Below are positions 29,201 through 37,741 of a DNA stretch of 62,893 nucleotides, piece by piece. The notes under the pieces were generated by a model. That model was not told the origin of the DNA, searched no databases, and saw only the letters and a list, made by a program, of their open reading frames with translations. The DNA is from a virus. The stretch is taken from positions 1-62,893 of the IMG/VR virus record IMGVR_UViG_3300007735_000776. One strand, 5' to 3'. How positions within the stretch are numbered: position 1 is the stretch's first letter; each line of letters opens with the position of its first letter. Both the position numbers and the translations under genes were made by a program.

Positions 29201-32182
29201 CACGTGAGAGATAGCAGCGTGCATGAGTTCATGCAGCACCGTGTGCTCGTTCATCCCCAAATTCGGGTCAATCGTTATTGTGTTGGTGCGCGGGTCAAAC
29301 GATCCGGCTTGGTTATTCTCTACTGCGCCGACCACAATCTTGGTCTTGAGGTTCAAGCTCTTAACTTTGGCAAGAATCATCCGCAGTGGCTTGCTGGTAG
29401 TCGTGTTGCGTAGGTTGTCCAGCAGCCCGTTGATGTTACCGTCTTGTACAAGTTGTTTGCCAGCGTCGTCTAAGTCAGGCCCACGATGCACTGGTAGGAA
29501 TAGCTTCTTGCCAGTTCTCTCAAACAGCTTGTCATTAAACTCGTCTGCAAGTTGATCTAACTCAGCATCTGAAAGTTGTCGTTTAGCAGGACGCGCTTCT
29601 TTTTCTTCCGAAGCCTTAATGTTTGCGATGCGTTCTTTAACCAAAGGCTCAAACTGCGTCATGGCCTCACGGTTAATTTCAGACAGAAGCTGCCCGCGTT
29701 GTGCAGCAGGCATCGTGTCAATAGCTTGTAGGAACTGCATCATGTCCGGGCCAGACCCTACGATAGCCTCGGTGATCAGGTCAAACTCTTGCCGGTTACG
29801 ATCTGCTTGTGCGCGTTCGGCAGCGTTAGTAGGAGGGATAGCAAGCACGTCTTTCAACCGAACGTACTCGTTTATCAGCCCCGGCAAGCGTAAATATGTA
29901 TGCGCAGGTGTGCCACGTAAGTCCTCAGACTCCATGAACTTGGGGTCTATACCGGCAGCGGTAGCGGCTTCCCGCATCTTGCCAGTCAGGATGTTGTTGG
30001 CACGTGCGTCATTCTGAGCAACGAAGTCAGCCTGTTCCTTAAGTGCTTCCTCAGTAGCAGCCTCGGCCTTTAGTACATCTTGGGTTTCTTTAACGCCTAG
30101 TGGACGCCCAACATCTTCTTCTCTGACATCAGCGACGCCAGTAGCAGGTCCAGCCTCATCCAATCCTCCGCTGATAGGTTCTGTAATGTCTCCGGCACCT
30201 CTATCTCCAACTGCTGATTCTCCAGTAGTGAGATCACTTGGAACGCTAAGCTCAGCTCTTCCGACGTCAAATTGTGCAGTAGGCTCACTTGGCACCTCCG
30301 TTGGGGCGACTTGAAACTCAGGACGCTTTAGAAATTCTTCGATTTTGGCAGCAGCACCTTCGGCTGGCTTGCCTGATGCGTAAGCCTCCAGTATGCGTTT
30401 GACTTCGGCAGCTTGTGCAGGATCAGACAAATCTTTGCCCGCTAGTGGGCCATCTTCCCGCAATATCTTTGCAGTACGTCCTATGCCAAGTTGTTTACCA
30501 AGAGCGGCAAGTCCCGTCTTATCGGCGCTGATGATAGTACCCTCTATACCAGAAGGAACTGCTTTCTCAACTTTGGTTGGTTCGGGCGTAGGAACTTCTA
30601 CGGTTGGTACAGCAGGCGCAGGTGCAAATAAGTCGCCCTGCCCAGTTGTTTTTATTTGCTCTTCAAGCTCTGCTTGACGCTGTTGTGTTGCAGCCGTTTC
30701 TTCAGGCGACAGGCCCGGCAGCGTTAGTTGCTTGGCACCTAGAAACTTCTTTAGGTTGTCTTGGTACGCTTTGAGTTCAGCCGCTTCTTTCTTCTCTTGT
30801 TGACGCGCAATATTGGCAGCACGCTTCTCATCAGCGGTTGCAGCTTTCTCGGATTCTTTGGTTAGCTCACCTTCTGGGCCAAACATCTCTAACTGTTTAC
30901 CAGTCAGTTTGCCTTTTGCGCCCTTCTCGGCTTTATTAATAACTTCTTCAGGTTTGAACTGCGCTGTATATACGCCAGTCTCTAACCCCGGCAACTCCAT
31001 CTGTTCTCGTTTGGATTCCAGCTCAGCGATCTGTGCTTCAGCCTCGGCAACTTCTTTACGTAAACGAGCCGCCTCTTGGCGCTGCCCACGTCTTTCATAG
31101 GCTTCAGCTAACTGCGTTTTACGCTCTGCGGCTTCCCGCATGCGCTGCACTGACCCACCTGCAACACCAAACCCACCACCAGCGATAGCACCGCGCACGC
31201 TGGCTTCCATGATCCGATCCCACTCTTTACTCTCAAAGACTTGTGGGTTCTTAGCAACAAAGTTTTCTGCTGCAATACTTATTGCTTCTTGTGCGCCTTC
31301 GGTCAGACCTTCGCCAGCAGTGCCTTTGATAAGCCCAGACGTAACACTACGTAGTAGGCTTCGATCCATGCCGGATTTCTCCAGCACTTTCTCCACGATG
31401 CCAGTCTTAAGTGGGCCAGTCATTTGCCGTGCTAACTGTGCAGGCAACACCGAATCTAAGGCAGCGGCACCAGCACCGAAAAGCAGTGACGTGCCTACAT
31501 CCATCTCCCCAGTTTTCTCAAAGACGTTTTGGAAAATCTCTGGAGCGTTCTGCGCGTACGAACCTAAAAACACACCCACGTCCGATCCAAGCTGCGCTTT
31601 AGCAGCGATCTGTGGGGCAGCGCGTTTCATGCCCTCGGCGATAAAAACAGTGGCAGCTTCACCAGCTAGACCGCGTTCGGCAGCTTGAGTTGCAAGCGAC
31701 TTACCTACTGTAGATAAAGCAGCACGACCTGCAAAAACACCACCCCCTAGACCGGGGATAAGGGCTGTAGCGATGTTGGGTATCTGTTCGCCAATTACTT
31801 GAGCGCCAAATTGAATCCCTTGATATACGGACTCAGGCTCTTTGTACGATTCAAAAATTGGGGGTCGTGCAGCAAATATCTCTTGTTGAGACTTCGCAGC
31901 TTCTTCCATCTGCCGCTTGGCGTAGTCCTCAAAGCCAAAAGCCTTACCCACCATTGCGGGTACAACGTCCCCACCAAGCACACCAAGCTGCTGCGCACCA
32001 CGGACAGCAGACTCTCCTAACGTGCCAAGCAGACCGGGGCCGTATTCTTTACGTAGCCGCCTATTCTCATCCTGCTCATACAACTGATTGGCAGTTTGAA
32101 ATAGCGCGTTTTTATCTGCGTTTTCCGGGCCTTCGATACGGTATGTCTTACCGTTAGGAGCTTGTACCTTATATATGGGCAT
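26246..32182 (-). CDS. Giant internal virion / ejection-type protein with peptidase and PLxRFG regions
   Basis: 1978 residues, the largest gene here and last in the leftward block. It opens with Y-K-V-Q-A-P-N-G-K-T-Y-R-I-E-G-P, an N-terminal tag I know from large phage internal proteins. Gly-rich hydrophobic segments (about 135-345) could insert in membranes, followed by long charged coiled-coil regions (about 350-560). An H-E-L-M-H zinc-peptidase motif lies near 984-988, within L-H-E-L-M-H-A-A-I-S-H. P-L-G-R-V-F-F-T-F near 1655 matches the PLxRFG domain of large polyvalent phage proteins, and a membrane-like segment follows. This is the plan of a protein ejected with DNA to form a channel or cut the cell wall. 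Confidence 0.75.
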   Translation of the reverse strand: MPIYKVQAPNGKTYRIEGPENADKNALFQTANQLYEQDENRRLRKEYGPGLLGTLGESAVRGAQQLGVLGGDVVPAMVGKAFGFEDYAKRQMEEAAKSQQEIFAARPPIFESYKEPESVYQGIQFGAQVIGEQIPNIATALIPGLGGGVFAGRAALSTVGKSLATQAAERGLAGEAATVFIAEGMKRAAPQIAAKAQLGSDVGVFLGSYAQNAPEIFQNVFEKTGEMDVGTSLLFGAGAAALDSVLPAQLARQMTGPLKTGIVEKVLEKSGMDRSLLRSVTSGLIKGTAGEGLTEGAQEAISIAAENFVAKNPQVFESKEWDRIMEASVRGAIAGGGFGVAGGSVQRMREAAERKTQLAEAYERRGQRQEAARLRKEVAEAEAQIAELESKREQMELPGLETGVYTAQFKPEEVINKAEKGAKGKLTGKQLEMFGPEGELTKESEKAATADEKRAANIARQQEKKEAAELKAYQDNLKKFLGAKQLTLPGLSPEETAATQQRQAELEEQIKTTGQGDLFAPAPAVPTVEVPTPEPTKVEKAVPSGIEGTIISADKTGLAALGKQLGIGRTAKILREDGPLAGKDLSDPAQAAEVKRILEAYASGKPAEGAAAKIEEFLKRPEFQVAPTEVPSEPTAQFDVGRAELSVPSDLTTGESAVGDRGAGDITEPISGGLDEAGPATGVADVREEDVGRPLGVKETQDVLKAEAATEEALKEQADFVAQNDARANNILTGKMREAATAAGIDPKFMESEDLRGTPAHTYLRLPGLINEYVRLKDVLAIPPTNAAERAQADRNRQEFDLITEAIVGSGPDMMQFLQAIDTMPAAQRGQLLSEINREAMTQFEPLVKERIANIKASEEKEARPAKRQLSDAELDQLADEFNDKLFERTGKKLFLPVHRGPDLDDAGKQLVQDGNINGLLDNLRNTTTSKPLRMILAKVKSLNLKTKIVVGAVENNQAGSFDPRTNTITIDPNLGMNEHTVLHELMHAAISHVLRNPNLPVTKQLTALFEQLQNQMGTAYGAKDLQEFAAELVSNPEFQALLKTIKAPKSKNMFVRFMQTLAEFFGFSKGTNAYDKGLKLISDALDISTDVDPSVGDLLFLGTPNGANTGFGVVGRIGQAMPELGERTAEATRNYLSNVPGDAKSIAMGLLRLDNINTIYGKELPSLQKLINALELRNGTEEQRIKAINKDYKRFLDVERRYPQAMNRMNDMAYDARLEQVDLLDPKFKPSPAQQAEYRRLKNIYDALPADVQQVYKDVRNAYDSAINEYEDILINSVEDPSARRKLKAQYEARKRQIGYIPFLRRGDFWVEYDENGERAVQAFQSQRERQRFIETQLKGKPHKAYQNINKATFNQSTLPSSSFIVGLMNELNKQGASQTLKDNIYQSYLALFPAESLAKNFMKADNVRGMERDIVRGYGETMIKWARKLSASKYNPEIDRALSEIATQGEAASARPDGEGVYVAAQNIENQAEFFHNPTYNNFTSAATTISYFNYIAGNVSSALVNLTTLPMFSWSILGAKFGFDKSSGALLSASKTTIDYIFNNKVPPKYAKLFETLNDHAQLEHTLAREVLEGRRQTTSDYIGLKARVLDTLSIPFQKTEVLNRGATAIAAYDLARGSGMNEQDAIQYALRTVKEINTSGLSSTAPRYMQHPLGRVFFTFKSFVWNTAFVVARAFHQATKGESPALRKEAFRQLVGIYGMAMAFAGIKGLPFMGATSTLVTMINALLGDDDEPYDFDTMMRNWTNELLYKGLVNYATNLEIANRVGVANDLIFRDDRRGVAEDGYVLTAMKQAFGPAGSFAMGVGNGAKLVSEGEVWRGIEAMVPSFVRNGMKAMRFGSEGALTLKGDPIVEDISAYNVAMQVIGFSPANLSNIYEETAIKKGFEREVMARRSKLLDKYEMAKVSGDSDLMEEVREEIASFNERRIDPKAKITRDTLDRSMRAREAAEKNMINGIRFNKNLMPEINALLDEDED

Positions 32183-32195
32183 GGTACTTCCCTAG

Positions 32196-33875
32196 TTAAT
32201 CTTCTGTACCGAGTAAATTAAACCCCTGCGGTAGCCTGCTTCCAGACGTTCCCCCAAGTCTTCCTGCTACATAGTCTTGAATTTGTTTTTCGTAAGCTTT
32301 TCTAACTCGGTCATCAAACGACTTATCTACGCCCGGATCAGGGATTTTGCTAAGTTTTAGTTCTTTTTTAAGCTGCCCTCGAACGCTATCAGGGGTAATT
32401 TCTTTCATAGCGTCTTTATAAATCTGAGACATTTGATATTCGGTAATTCCACCACGTCCACCGCCACGCGCAAGAATAGCCGCCAATCTATCTTTAGCAA
32501 TATCTCTTTGGGCGGCAATTTGTTTGTCACTAATTCTCTCTTGTGCGCCTATTGTTTGTTTGGTCTTCCACTCATCAAACGTACGAGCGTATTGATCTTT
32601 CCACATGTCACGAGCCGCATCGTACTCTTTTATGCCAGCGCTCATAAGGGATTGTGTTCCAAACTCATCCTGTCTTCTAGCCGCATCAGATGCCCGCATG
32701 AGTAAATTGTCACGGCGTTCGATTTCACCTCTCTCTTCGGCACGACGTGCCTGCTCGATAAGTGCAAACTCTTTGGTGCGTTCGCGTTCAGCTTTACGTA
32801 GGTCTTTGTATGCTTCTTGGTAATCAGCAGCACCCACCATCGCGCCCTTACCAATGTTTTCCAACGCATGTCGTGAGGTACCTGACATCATAGCCAGACC
32901 AGCTTTGAGCATAGCCATATACTTGGCTTGATCTTTATCGAGGCCAGCCTGTTCAGCTTCTTTTTTAAGCGATTGCTCGTAGGTGTCAAAAGCTTTTCCT
33001 TGTAGTCGATTCTTACTGAGTTCGTCGGTAAGTCTTTTCTCTCGCTCTACGTTTCTAGCGAAATACCCTTCTGGACCTTCCAAAAATCCTTTAGTTACAG
33101 TTGTAGCGGAAGGACCAGTGTATTCTGGGGCTTTTGGCGCTGGAGGGATGCCCGCTGCTATTCCCGCATCGGCAGTAGGTGCGGCAGTTCTTGGTGCTGT
33201 TGACGCAGTTTTTGGAGCGGCTGGAATCGCAGGTGGAGCCACCGCTGTATCAGGAAGTCTGGCATCAACCTTTGGAGGCTCAATACCGGTATCGGCAGGT
33301 GTAGGACGTGTAGCGCTACCAACTATAGGAGCCATCCCAAGTGCCGTGCGTAGTTCATTACGCTTGTTCTCTAAAGACGCCCGACCACGTCCGGCAGGTG
33401 TAGCGTTAATCTGAGCATCGATCTGAGCAAGCTGTCTTCTAAGGTCTTCAGGATCGGCTTGTTGTGTTACAAAGCCACGCCCCGGTACGCGCTGGGTTTC
33501 AGTCGGAGCGTATGGGTCTTTGACCAAGCTTCCATAGTAAGGACCGGCATAACGCGGAACTTCCCCACCTTCTCCAAACGCAACGATGCCGCCACCAGCA
33601 TATTCCCGTGTAGGTGTTAAGTTAGTAGGTAGTCTATCAATACCGGGACCCATAGCTGCACGCTGCATAAGACGATCCACGATTGGGGCCTGCTGCTGTT
33701 GTGCTTGTTGTCGCATCATTGCAGACTTCTGCATGCGTTCTTGCATGTTTAGCTTTTCTTCAAGCAGCGGTGCCGCGATGTAAGCAGGAAGCGTTTTATT
33801 TTCCAGCGCTTCTTGAAGCTGCGACACAGACATTTTTTCAGCCATAGCAATACGGCCTAATCCGGTTACGCTCAT
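32196..33875 (-). CDS. Probable tail/internal virion protein, 559 residues
   Basis: The ATG at 33875 overlaps the stop of the upstream gene. N-terminal helices rich in Met and Gln (about 15-65) are followed by Y-A-G-G-G-I-V-A-F-G-E-G-G near 92, a Gly-loop signature I have seen in virion proteins of aquatic podoviruses. A Pro/Ala-rich linker (about 185-260) and a long alpha-helical second half (about 270-520) follow. It directly precedes the ejection-type gene, so it may be a smaller co-ejected protein. No enzymatic motif. Confidence 0.65.
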   Translation of the reverse strand: MSVTGLGRIAMAEKMSVSQLQEALENKTLPAYIAAPLLEEKLNMQERMQKSAMMRQQAQQQQAPIVDRLMQRAAMGPGIDRLPTNLTPTREYAGGGIVAFGEGGEVPRYAGPYYGSLVKDPYAPTETQRVPGRGFVTQQADPEDLRRQLAQIDAQINATPAGRGRASLENKRNELRTALGMAPIVGSATRPTPADTGIEPPKVDARLPDTAVAPPAIPAAPKTASTAPRTAAPTADAGIAAGIPPAPKAPEYTGPSATTVTKGFLEGPEGYFARNVEREKRLTDELSKNRLQGKAFDTYEQSLKKEAEQAGLDKDQAKYMAMLKAGLAMMSGTSRHALENIGKGAMVGAADYQEAYKDLRKAERERTKEFALIEQARRAEERGEIERRDNLLMRASDAARRQDEFGTQSLMSAGIKEYDAARDMWKDQYARTFDEWKTKQTIGAQERISDKQIAAQRDIAKDRLAAILARGGGRGGITEYQMSQIYKDAMKEITPDSVRGQLKKELKLSKIPDPGVDKSFDDRVRKAYEKQIQDYVAGRLGGTSGSRLPQGFNLLGTED

Positions 33876-35260
33876 GCTTTCACCTTTTTCATGGTTTTGC
33901 GAATGAGGATGTCATCAATACCATCCTTATCTTCAATCTTACCGCCCGCTTTTTTGTTCATCATGCCGTACATGGCAGCGCCGGTTAAGCCAAGACCACC
34001 AATCTGTGACAACGCGCTAGGCGCAGCTTGATACTGAGATACTGTTGTTGCCGGTGCTGCTTGACCACGTAACAACGCGTTGTATGCAGCCAATTGCTGT
34101 GCTGGGTATTGTTGCGCAAGTGCGTAGTTCTGAATGGACTGGTTGATAATATCTTGCTCTGCGGCTCTTTGGGTCTGACCTTGCTGTGCTTGGAAGCCCA
34201 TACGTGCAAGGTCGGATTCTTGTTGTTGTCTTGCGATGTTCGCCATGTTTTGTGCGGCTTGGTTGGTCAAGTTGTAACCAGCCTGAGCACCAGAAACACC
34301 TTGTAGGCCAGCCTGCGCACCCTGCATACCTTGTGCAGTACCAGCAAGTTGTTGCTGAACGCCTTGCAGTGCCGTGCTAAGACCAGCTTGAGCGCCTTGA
34401 AGTCCTTGCAACCCAGTTGTAGTACCGAACTGCATCGATTGCATGGCTCTGTCATACGCAGCTTGCCGCCCCGTATTCTCGATATTTTGGAGTTGAGCGT
34501 TTAGATTACGCTGGGCTTCAGCAGCTTGGATAGCTTGACGTGAGCCACCATATGCCCCGCTTCGTGCCGCTTGTGCCTTGAGGTTCTGTGACTGTATGTC
34601 GTAATCACGGATAGCAGCTTGTTTCTGCATGTCGATTACGTTTTGCTGATAAGGCGACATGAAAGCCTGAACGGTACCCGGAGTAGTTGCCATGCTCTCG
34701 TACCGACCGCCCATACCAGCAGACTGCAAGCCAAGCCCAGCGCCCAAATTGCCGAACATACCGCCGCGACCTACAGCAAGTTGTTGCCCTAACTGACCTG
34801 CACCGAAACCAGCCTGCCCGTATCCAAACCCTTTACTAGCGCTCTCAAGCCCACCTAATCCAGCGATACCGGCTAACTCGGAACCATAACCAAACCCAGC
34901 AGGCCGCTGCATGTTCGCCGATTCAGAAAACACCTGTTGTTGCATTGGGCTAAACCCAGCAACATAATCTCTGGCATTGACGCTATACGGTACGTACGGT
35001 TTGATCCCTTGGATTTCAAAAGTGCTAGGCTGATTTCCGGTGCCGGGAATTTCTTTGGTTTGAAAGAACTCTTTAGTCGCACCACCAAGCAGTGCCTCTG
35101 TCTGCGGACGCAACCAGTCTGGGATGTTTTGCTGAGTTACCGTGCTAGTGGTATGCCCACCGCCACCGCTTCCATAAATACGACCCCCCGGTTTAACCCG
35201 CGTGATGGATTCCCCCAATGGTTCCCCAAGGGCTTCTAACTGGCGTCGTGAGTAGTTCAT
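33872..35260 (-). CDS. Tail-associated structural protein with shared N-terminal signature
   Basis: 462 residues. The N-terminus Y-S-R-R-Q-L-E-A-L-G-E-P-x-G is nearly identical to that of the 375-residue protein encoded two genes upstream (35685-36812), but the remainders differ. The middle and C-terminus are Gln/Ala/Gly-rich helical repeats (A-G-L-Q-G-V and related) over about 200-350, typical of a long coiled coil or needle. It is probably a tail structural or ejected protein. The GNAT-like gene lies between it and its partner. Confidence 0.65.
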   Translation of the reverse strand: MNYSRRQLEALGEPLGESITRVKPGGRIYGSGGGGHTTSTVTQQNIPDWLRPQTEALLGGATKEFFQTKEIPGTGNQPSTFEIQGIKPYVPYSVNARDYVAGFSPMQQQVFSESANMQRPAGFGYGSELAGIAGLGGLESASKGFGYGQAGFGAGQLGQQLAVGRGGMFGNLGAGLGLQSAGMGGRYESMATTPGTVQAFMSPYQQNVIDMQKQAAIRDYDIQSQNLKAQAARSGAYGGSRQAIQAAEAQRNLNAQLQNIENTGRQAAYDRAMQSMQFGTTTGLQGLQGAQAGLSTALQGVQQQLAGTAQGMQGAQAGLQGVSGAQAGYNLTNQAAQNMANIARQQQESDLARMGFQAQQGQTQRAAEQDIINQSIQNYALAQQYPAQQLAAYNALLRGQAAPATTVSQYQAAPSALSQIGGLGLTGAAMYGMMNKKAGGKIEDKDGIDDILIRKTMKKVKA

Positions 35261-35688
35261 AGTTGCACTTCCACTAAAGTAGTACGTGGCTCAAATCCAT
35301 AACGCTTCCACAGCCGAACGATTGACTCTCGACCATATCCTTGGATTTTTGTAGCCCCCCGTTGCTTCAGAATGCTCTTTAATTGCGCGAAGGTTTCTCG
35401 ATTGGAAATAAGCTTGCCGCCAATCAAGGTAATAAACGCAACGCGGTGTAATGGGTAATTCGCAAAAGACACAGCAGCCGCTCCATGTATTGCCCCATTT
35501 TCATCTGCTGCGACTAATAACAGCCATTGTCCGGTGGTTAAAAAAGCTTGAACGTGATGAATGTTGTATCCAGCACTCCATTCAATATCTTCACAACCTT
35601 TTGTTAGCGCTTCTTGCAGATAGCTTTCTACCATAGGCCATACTTGGCTTATGTATTCTGTAGAGACTGACTGTACTGTTAGATTCAT
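35257..35688 (-). CDS. GNAT-like acetyltransferase
   Basis: 143 residues, with ATGA overlaps on both sides. A beta-strand W-L-L-L-V-A-A-D-E-N-G-A-I-H-G-A-A-A-V-S, then a long helix region and a C-terminal Y-G-R-E-S-I-V-R-L-W-K-R-Y-G-F are the beta4/beta5-C-terminal elements of the GNAT fold. The acetyl-CoA loop (Q/RxxGxG/A) is not clearly present, so the enzyme may be degenerate. Similar proteins occur between tail genes of other podoviruses; their targets are unknown. Confidence 0.65.
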   Translation of the reverse strand: MNLTVQSVSTEYISQVWPMVESYLQEALTKGCEDIEWSAGYNIHHVQAFLTTGQWLLLVAADENGAIHGAAAVSFANYPLHRVAFITLIGGKLISNRETFAQLKSILKQRGATKIQGYGRESIVRLWKRYGFEPRTTLVEVQL

Positions 35689-36812
35689 CGTCCCAATAGT
35701 GCAGTAATACCGTCATCGTCTTTAATTCTGCCCCCTCCAGCAGCAGCTACACTACCTTCTCCCGCCGCATTAGAACCGGCTTGTGCAGCAGCGTTATCCG
35801 CAAATGGATTAGTGCCGCCATACGCAAACGGATTAAACGACCCAAACCCATACCCCAAATCCTGTGGAGTCATCATAGCCGTGTTGTACATAGGCTGAGT
35901 AAATCCGGGTGATCTTGCGTAGTTTGTATAGCTACTTAAATAGATTGGTTGGTTGTACTGCCCGCTCGGACCAAACTCTTGGTAACCGGGACGGAATGTC
36001 GAAGTGTACGCACGTTGAAAATCTTGAGTTCTTTGGAACTCTGGTGAGTTTGCCAGTGCAGAAACCAGACCTTGCCCAGTTAGACCGCGCATCATTTCTT
36101 GGCTGTAGTTTGCAAGCCCTGCGGCATCCGGCTCTCTATTCAAAAGCTTTTGGTACGCCATGTTCACTAAATCAGAACGCGCATCAGACCCCTCATAGAA
36201 TGGGTTACGCACACCAGTGAACTGGGGTCGAGCGCCCAAGAACCCCGGAGGTGGGGATACCCCACCCTGATTAACTTGCTGTGTTTCTGGCTGTTGTGGA
36301 GGCACTGCCACTGGAACTGGAACTGGTACCGGTACTTGTACAACAGGAATATTATTTGTAGTTGTGCCGCCACCGCCAGTAGTTGTAGTTGTACCGCCAC
36401 CGCCAGTAGTTGTAGACGCAGCCGTTGTGGTGGGCGCTACATAAGAAACATATGCTGGTACATCTGCTTGGTACTCGGGGTTTGCGACCATATACCCACC
36501 CGGACCAGCCATACTGCCACTTCGGTAGTAATAATCGTCGCCAGAAGGTTTCCCTTCACCTGTATATGGCACGTACTCTGCGCCTTTATATTCAGGGTTA
36601 GTGACCATAAACCCAGCCGGTTGCCCGCCATATGGCCCACTTCCCATAGTACCGGTCTGGTAGTAATAATCTTCGCCGGAAGGTCTACTGCCTTCAGGTT
36701 CTGGTTCGTTGCCTACGCCATAGATGCGCCCATAGCCGCCCGGCTTTACACGAGTGGCGCAAGAACCGAACGGTTCGCCCAAAGCTTCTAATTGTCGTCT
36801 TGAATAGCTCAT
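35685..36812 (-). CDS. Structural protein with DUF4214-like domain and repeats
   Basis: 375 residues. It shares the N-terminal Y-S-R-R-Q-L-E-A-L-G-E-P signature with the 462-residue protein. Two imperfect repeats (D-Y-Y-Y, then N-P-E-Y) occupy about 45-110. A Thr/Gly run encoded by two 27-base copies (36359-36412) and a Pro/Val run follow. A DUF4214-like segment lies near 210-255, with A-Y-Q-K-L-L-N-R-E-P-D-A-A-G. DUF4214 is typical of surface and adhesion proteins. It is probably a tail or head surface protein. Confidence 0.7.
   Translation of the reverse strand: MSYSRRQLEALGEPFGSCATRVKPGGYGRIYGVGNEPEPEGSRPSGEDYYYQTGTMGSGPYGGQPAGFMVTNPEYKGAEYVPYTGEGKPSGDDYYYRSGSMAGPGGYMVANPEYQADVPAYVSYVAPTTTAASTTTGGGGTTTTTGGGGTTTNNIPVVQVPVPVPVPVAVPPQQPETQQVNQGGVSPPPGFLGARPQFTGVRNPFYEGSDARSDLVNMAYQKLLNREPDAAGLANYSQEMMRGLTGQGLVSALANSPEFQRTQDFQRAYTSTFRPGYQEFGPSGQYNQPIYLSSYTNYARSPGFTQPMYNTAMMTPQDLGYGFGSFNPFAYGGTNPFADNAAAQAGSNAAGEGSVAAAGGGRIKDDDGITALLGR
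36359..36412 (-). repeat. Two 27-bp tandem copies in structural gene
   Basis: Two adjacent 27-base units (36359-36385 and 36386-36412) differ by one base and encode T-T-T-G-G-G-G-T-T type repeats. In-frame unit length means copy number can change without a frameshift. Confidence 0.9.
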
Positions 36813-36821
36813 AACAAATCC

Positions 36822-37697
36822 TTAAGCGGGCACAAATTTGCGTGGGTTAATCTCACGGCCTTGCTTCTTATTCCCTGTGCGTGCGCGGCGTACCTTGTCC
36901 ATCATGGCATAGAGTTGTTTTGCGCCAGCATCGGTCGAACCATTGCCTAAGTGCGACACCACATCAGCAGGAACCACAAACTCACCGTCAGCAAGCCTAG
37001 CAGGTTGGCGGCGACCAATACGAGCAGGAATCGAATCCGACATGCCATCTCCGGGTCCTTTCAATAACCGACCTCCATCAGAGTAGCTACCAAGATCAGC
37101 TATACCGCCACTAGCCATCATAGTAACTGGAGAGCCAGTCAGTCTAGCTGTGCTACCAAGATCAATATCAGTAATCCCACCACCGTCGGCAAACGCGGGG
37201 CGATAAGTAGATGGGTTAAAACGGAAGCGCTTTAGCGGGCCGTCGTACTCATTAGACGGTGCTGAGAAGTCAGGCTGGTTGAACATCGTATTGGCAAGAC
37301 CCGCGCCAGACATTGCGGCCTGATTTGGGTTCTGAACAATGTAATTACCGAGTCGCTGCCCAAACTCAGGCCCCCCTTCCGTGGACTTAAAAATGTCCAT
37401 GAACCCGGTTTTTGGGACTACGTTTCCGGCTGTTGATCCAGCTAGAGCGAGGTCATCAGCAACATTAGCCCCTACATTAGCCCCTACATTAGCCCCTACA
37501 TTAGCCCCCGCGCTAGTTGCAGTAGCAGCTGTAGTTCCAGCCTGTGCGCCACCCAAAGCGCTACCAAGACCAGACGTAACCCCGCCACCAAGAGCACCAA
37601 ATAGCGCACCTTTGAGCGGATCACCTCCCGTTAGGGCTGACGTACCAGCGCCCGTTGCCGCGCCAATTAATAGCGCCTCGCCTACCCCTGTGCCCAT
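36822..37697 (-). CDS. Gly/Ala-rich structural protein, 291 residues
   Basis: The N-terminal 65 residues are a Gly/Ala glycine-zipper-like region (G-A-A-T-G-A-G-T-S-A-L-T-G-G), followed by four G-A-N-V-type repeats encoded by a 12-bp tandem repeat. The C-terminal half has G-P-G-D-G-M-S-D-S-I-P-A and L-A-D-G-E-F-V-V-P-A-D-V-V, a conserved segment of virion proteins in aquatic podoviruses. Glycine zippers are membrane-interacting, so a role in membrane penetration during ejection is plausible but unproven. Confidence 0.65.
   Translation of the reverse strand: MGTGVGEALLIGAATGAGTSALTGGDPLKGALFGALGGGVTSGLGSALGGAQAGTTAATATSAGANVGANVGANVGANVADDLALAGSTAGNVVPKTGFMDIFKSTEGGPEFGQRLGNYIVQNPNQAAMSGAGLANTMFNQPDFSAPSNEYDGPLKRFRFNPSTYRPAFADGGGITDIDLGSTARLTGSPVTMMASGGIADLGSYSDGGRLLKGPGDGMSDSIPARIGRRQPARLADGEFVVPADVVSHLGNGSTDAGAKQLYAMMDKVRRARTGNKKQGREINPRKFVPA
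37462..37509 (-). repeat. 12-bp tandem repeat, four copies
   Basis: Four head-to-tail copies of ACATTAGCCCCT on the plus strand (the last ends in C), in frame, encode V-G-A-N repeats in the 291-residue protein. Exact copies point to recent slippage. Confidence 0.95.
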
Positions 37698-37741
37698 AAG
37701 AGCCTCCTAAATTCGTAACTGGTCATATTATGTTTGATCTG

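Noticed and set aside
30393-31688. Long plus-strand frames opposite the 1978-residue gene (for example 30393-30677, 31140-31688)
   Set aside because: They lack ribosome sites, have low-complexity Ser/Ala/Pro composition typical of antisense frames, and lie within a well-supported minus-strand gene.
36359-37509. 27-bp and 12-bp tandem repeats as CRISPR-like arrays
   Set aside because: The units are adjacent without spacers, lie in frame inside structural genes and encode Thr/Gly or G-A-N-V repeats.
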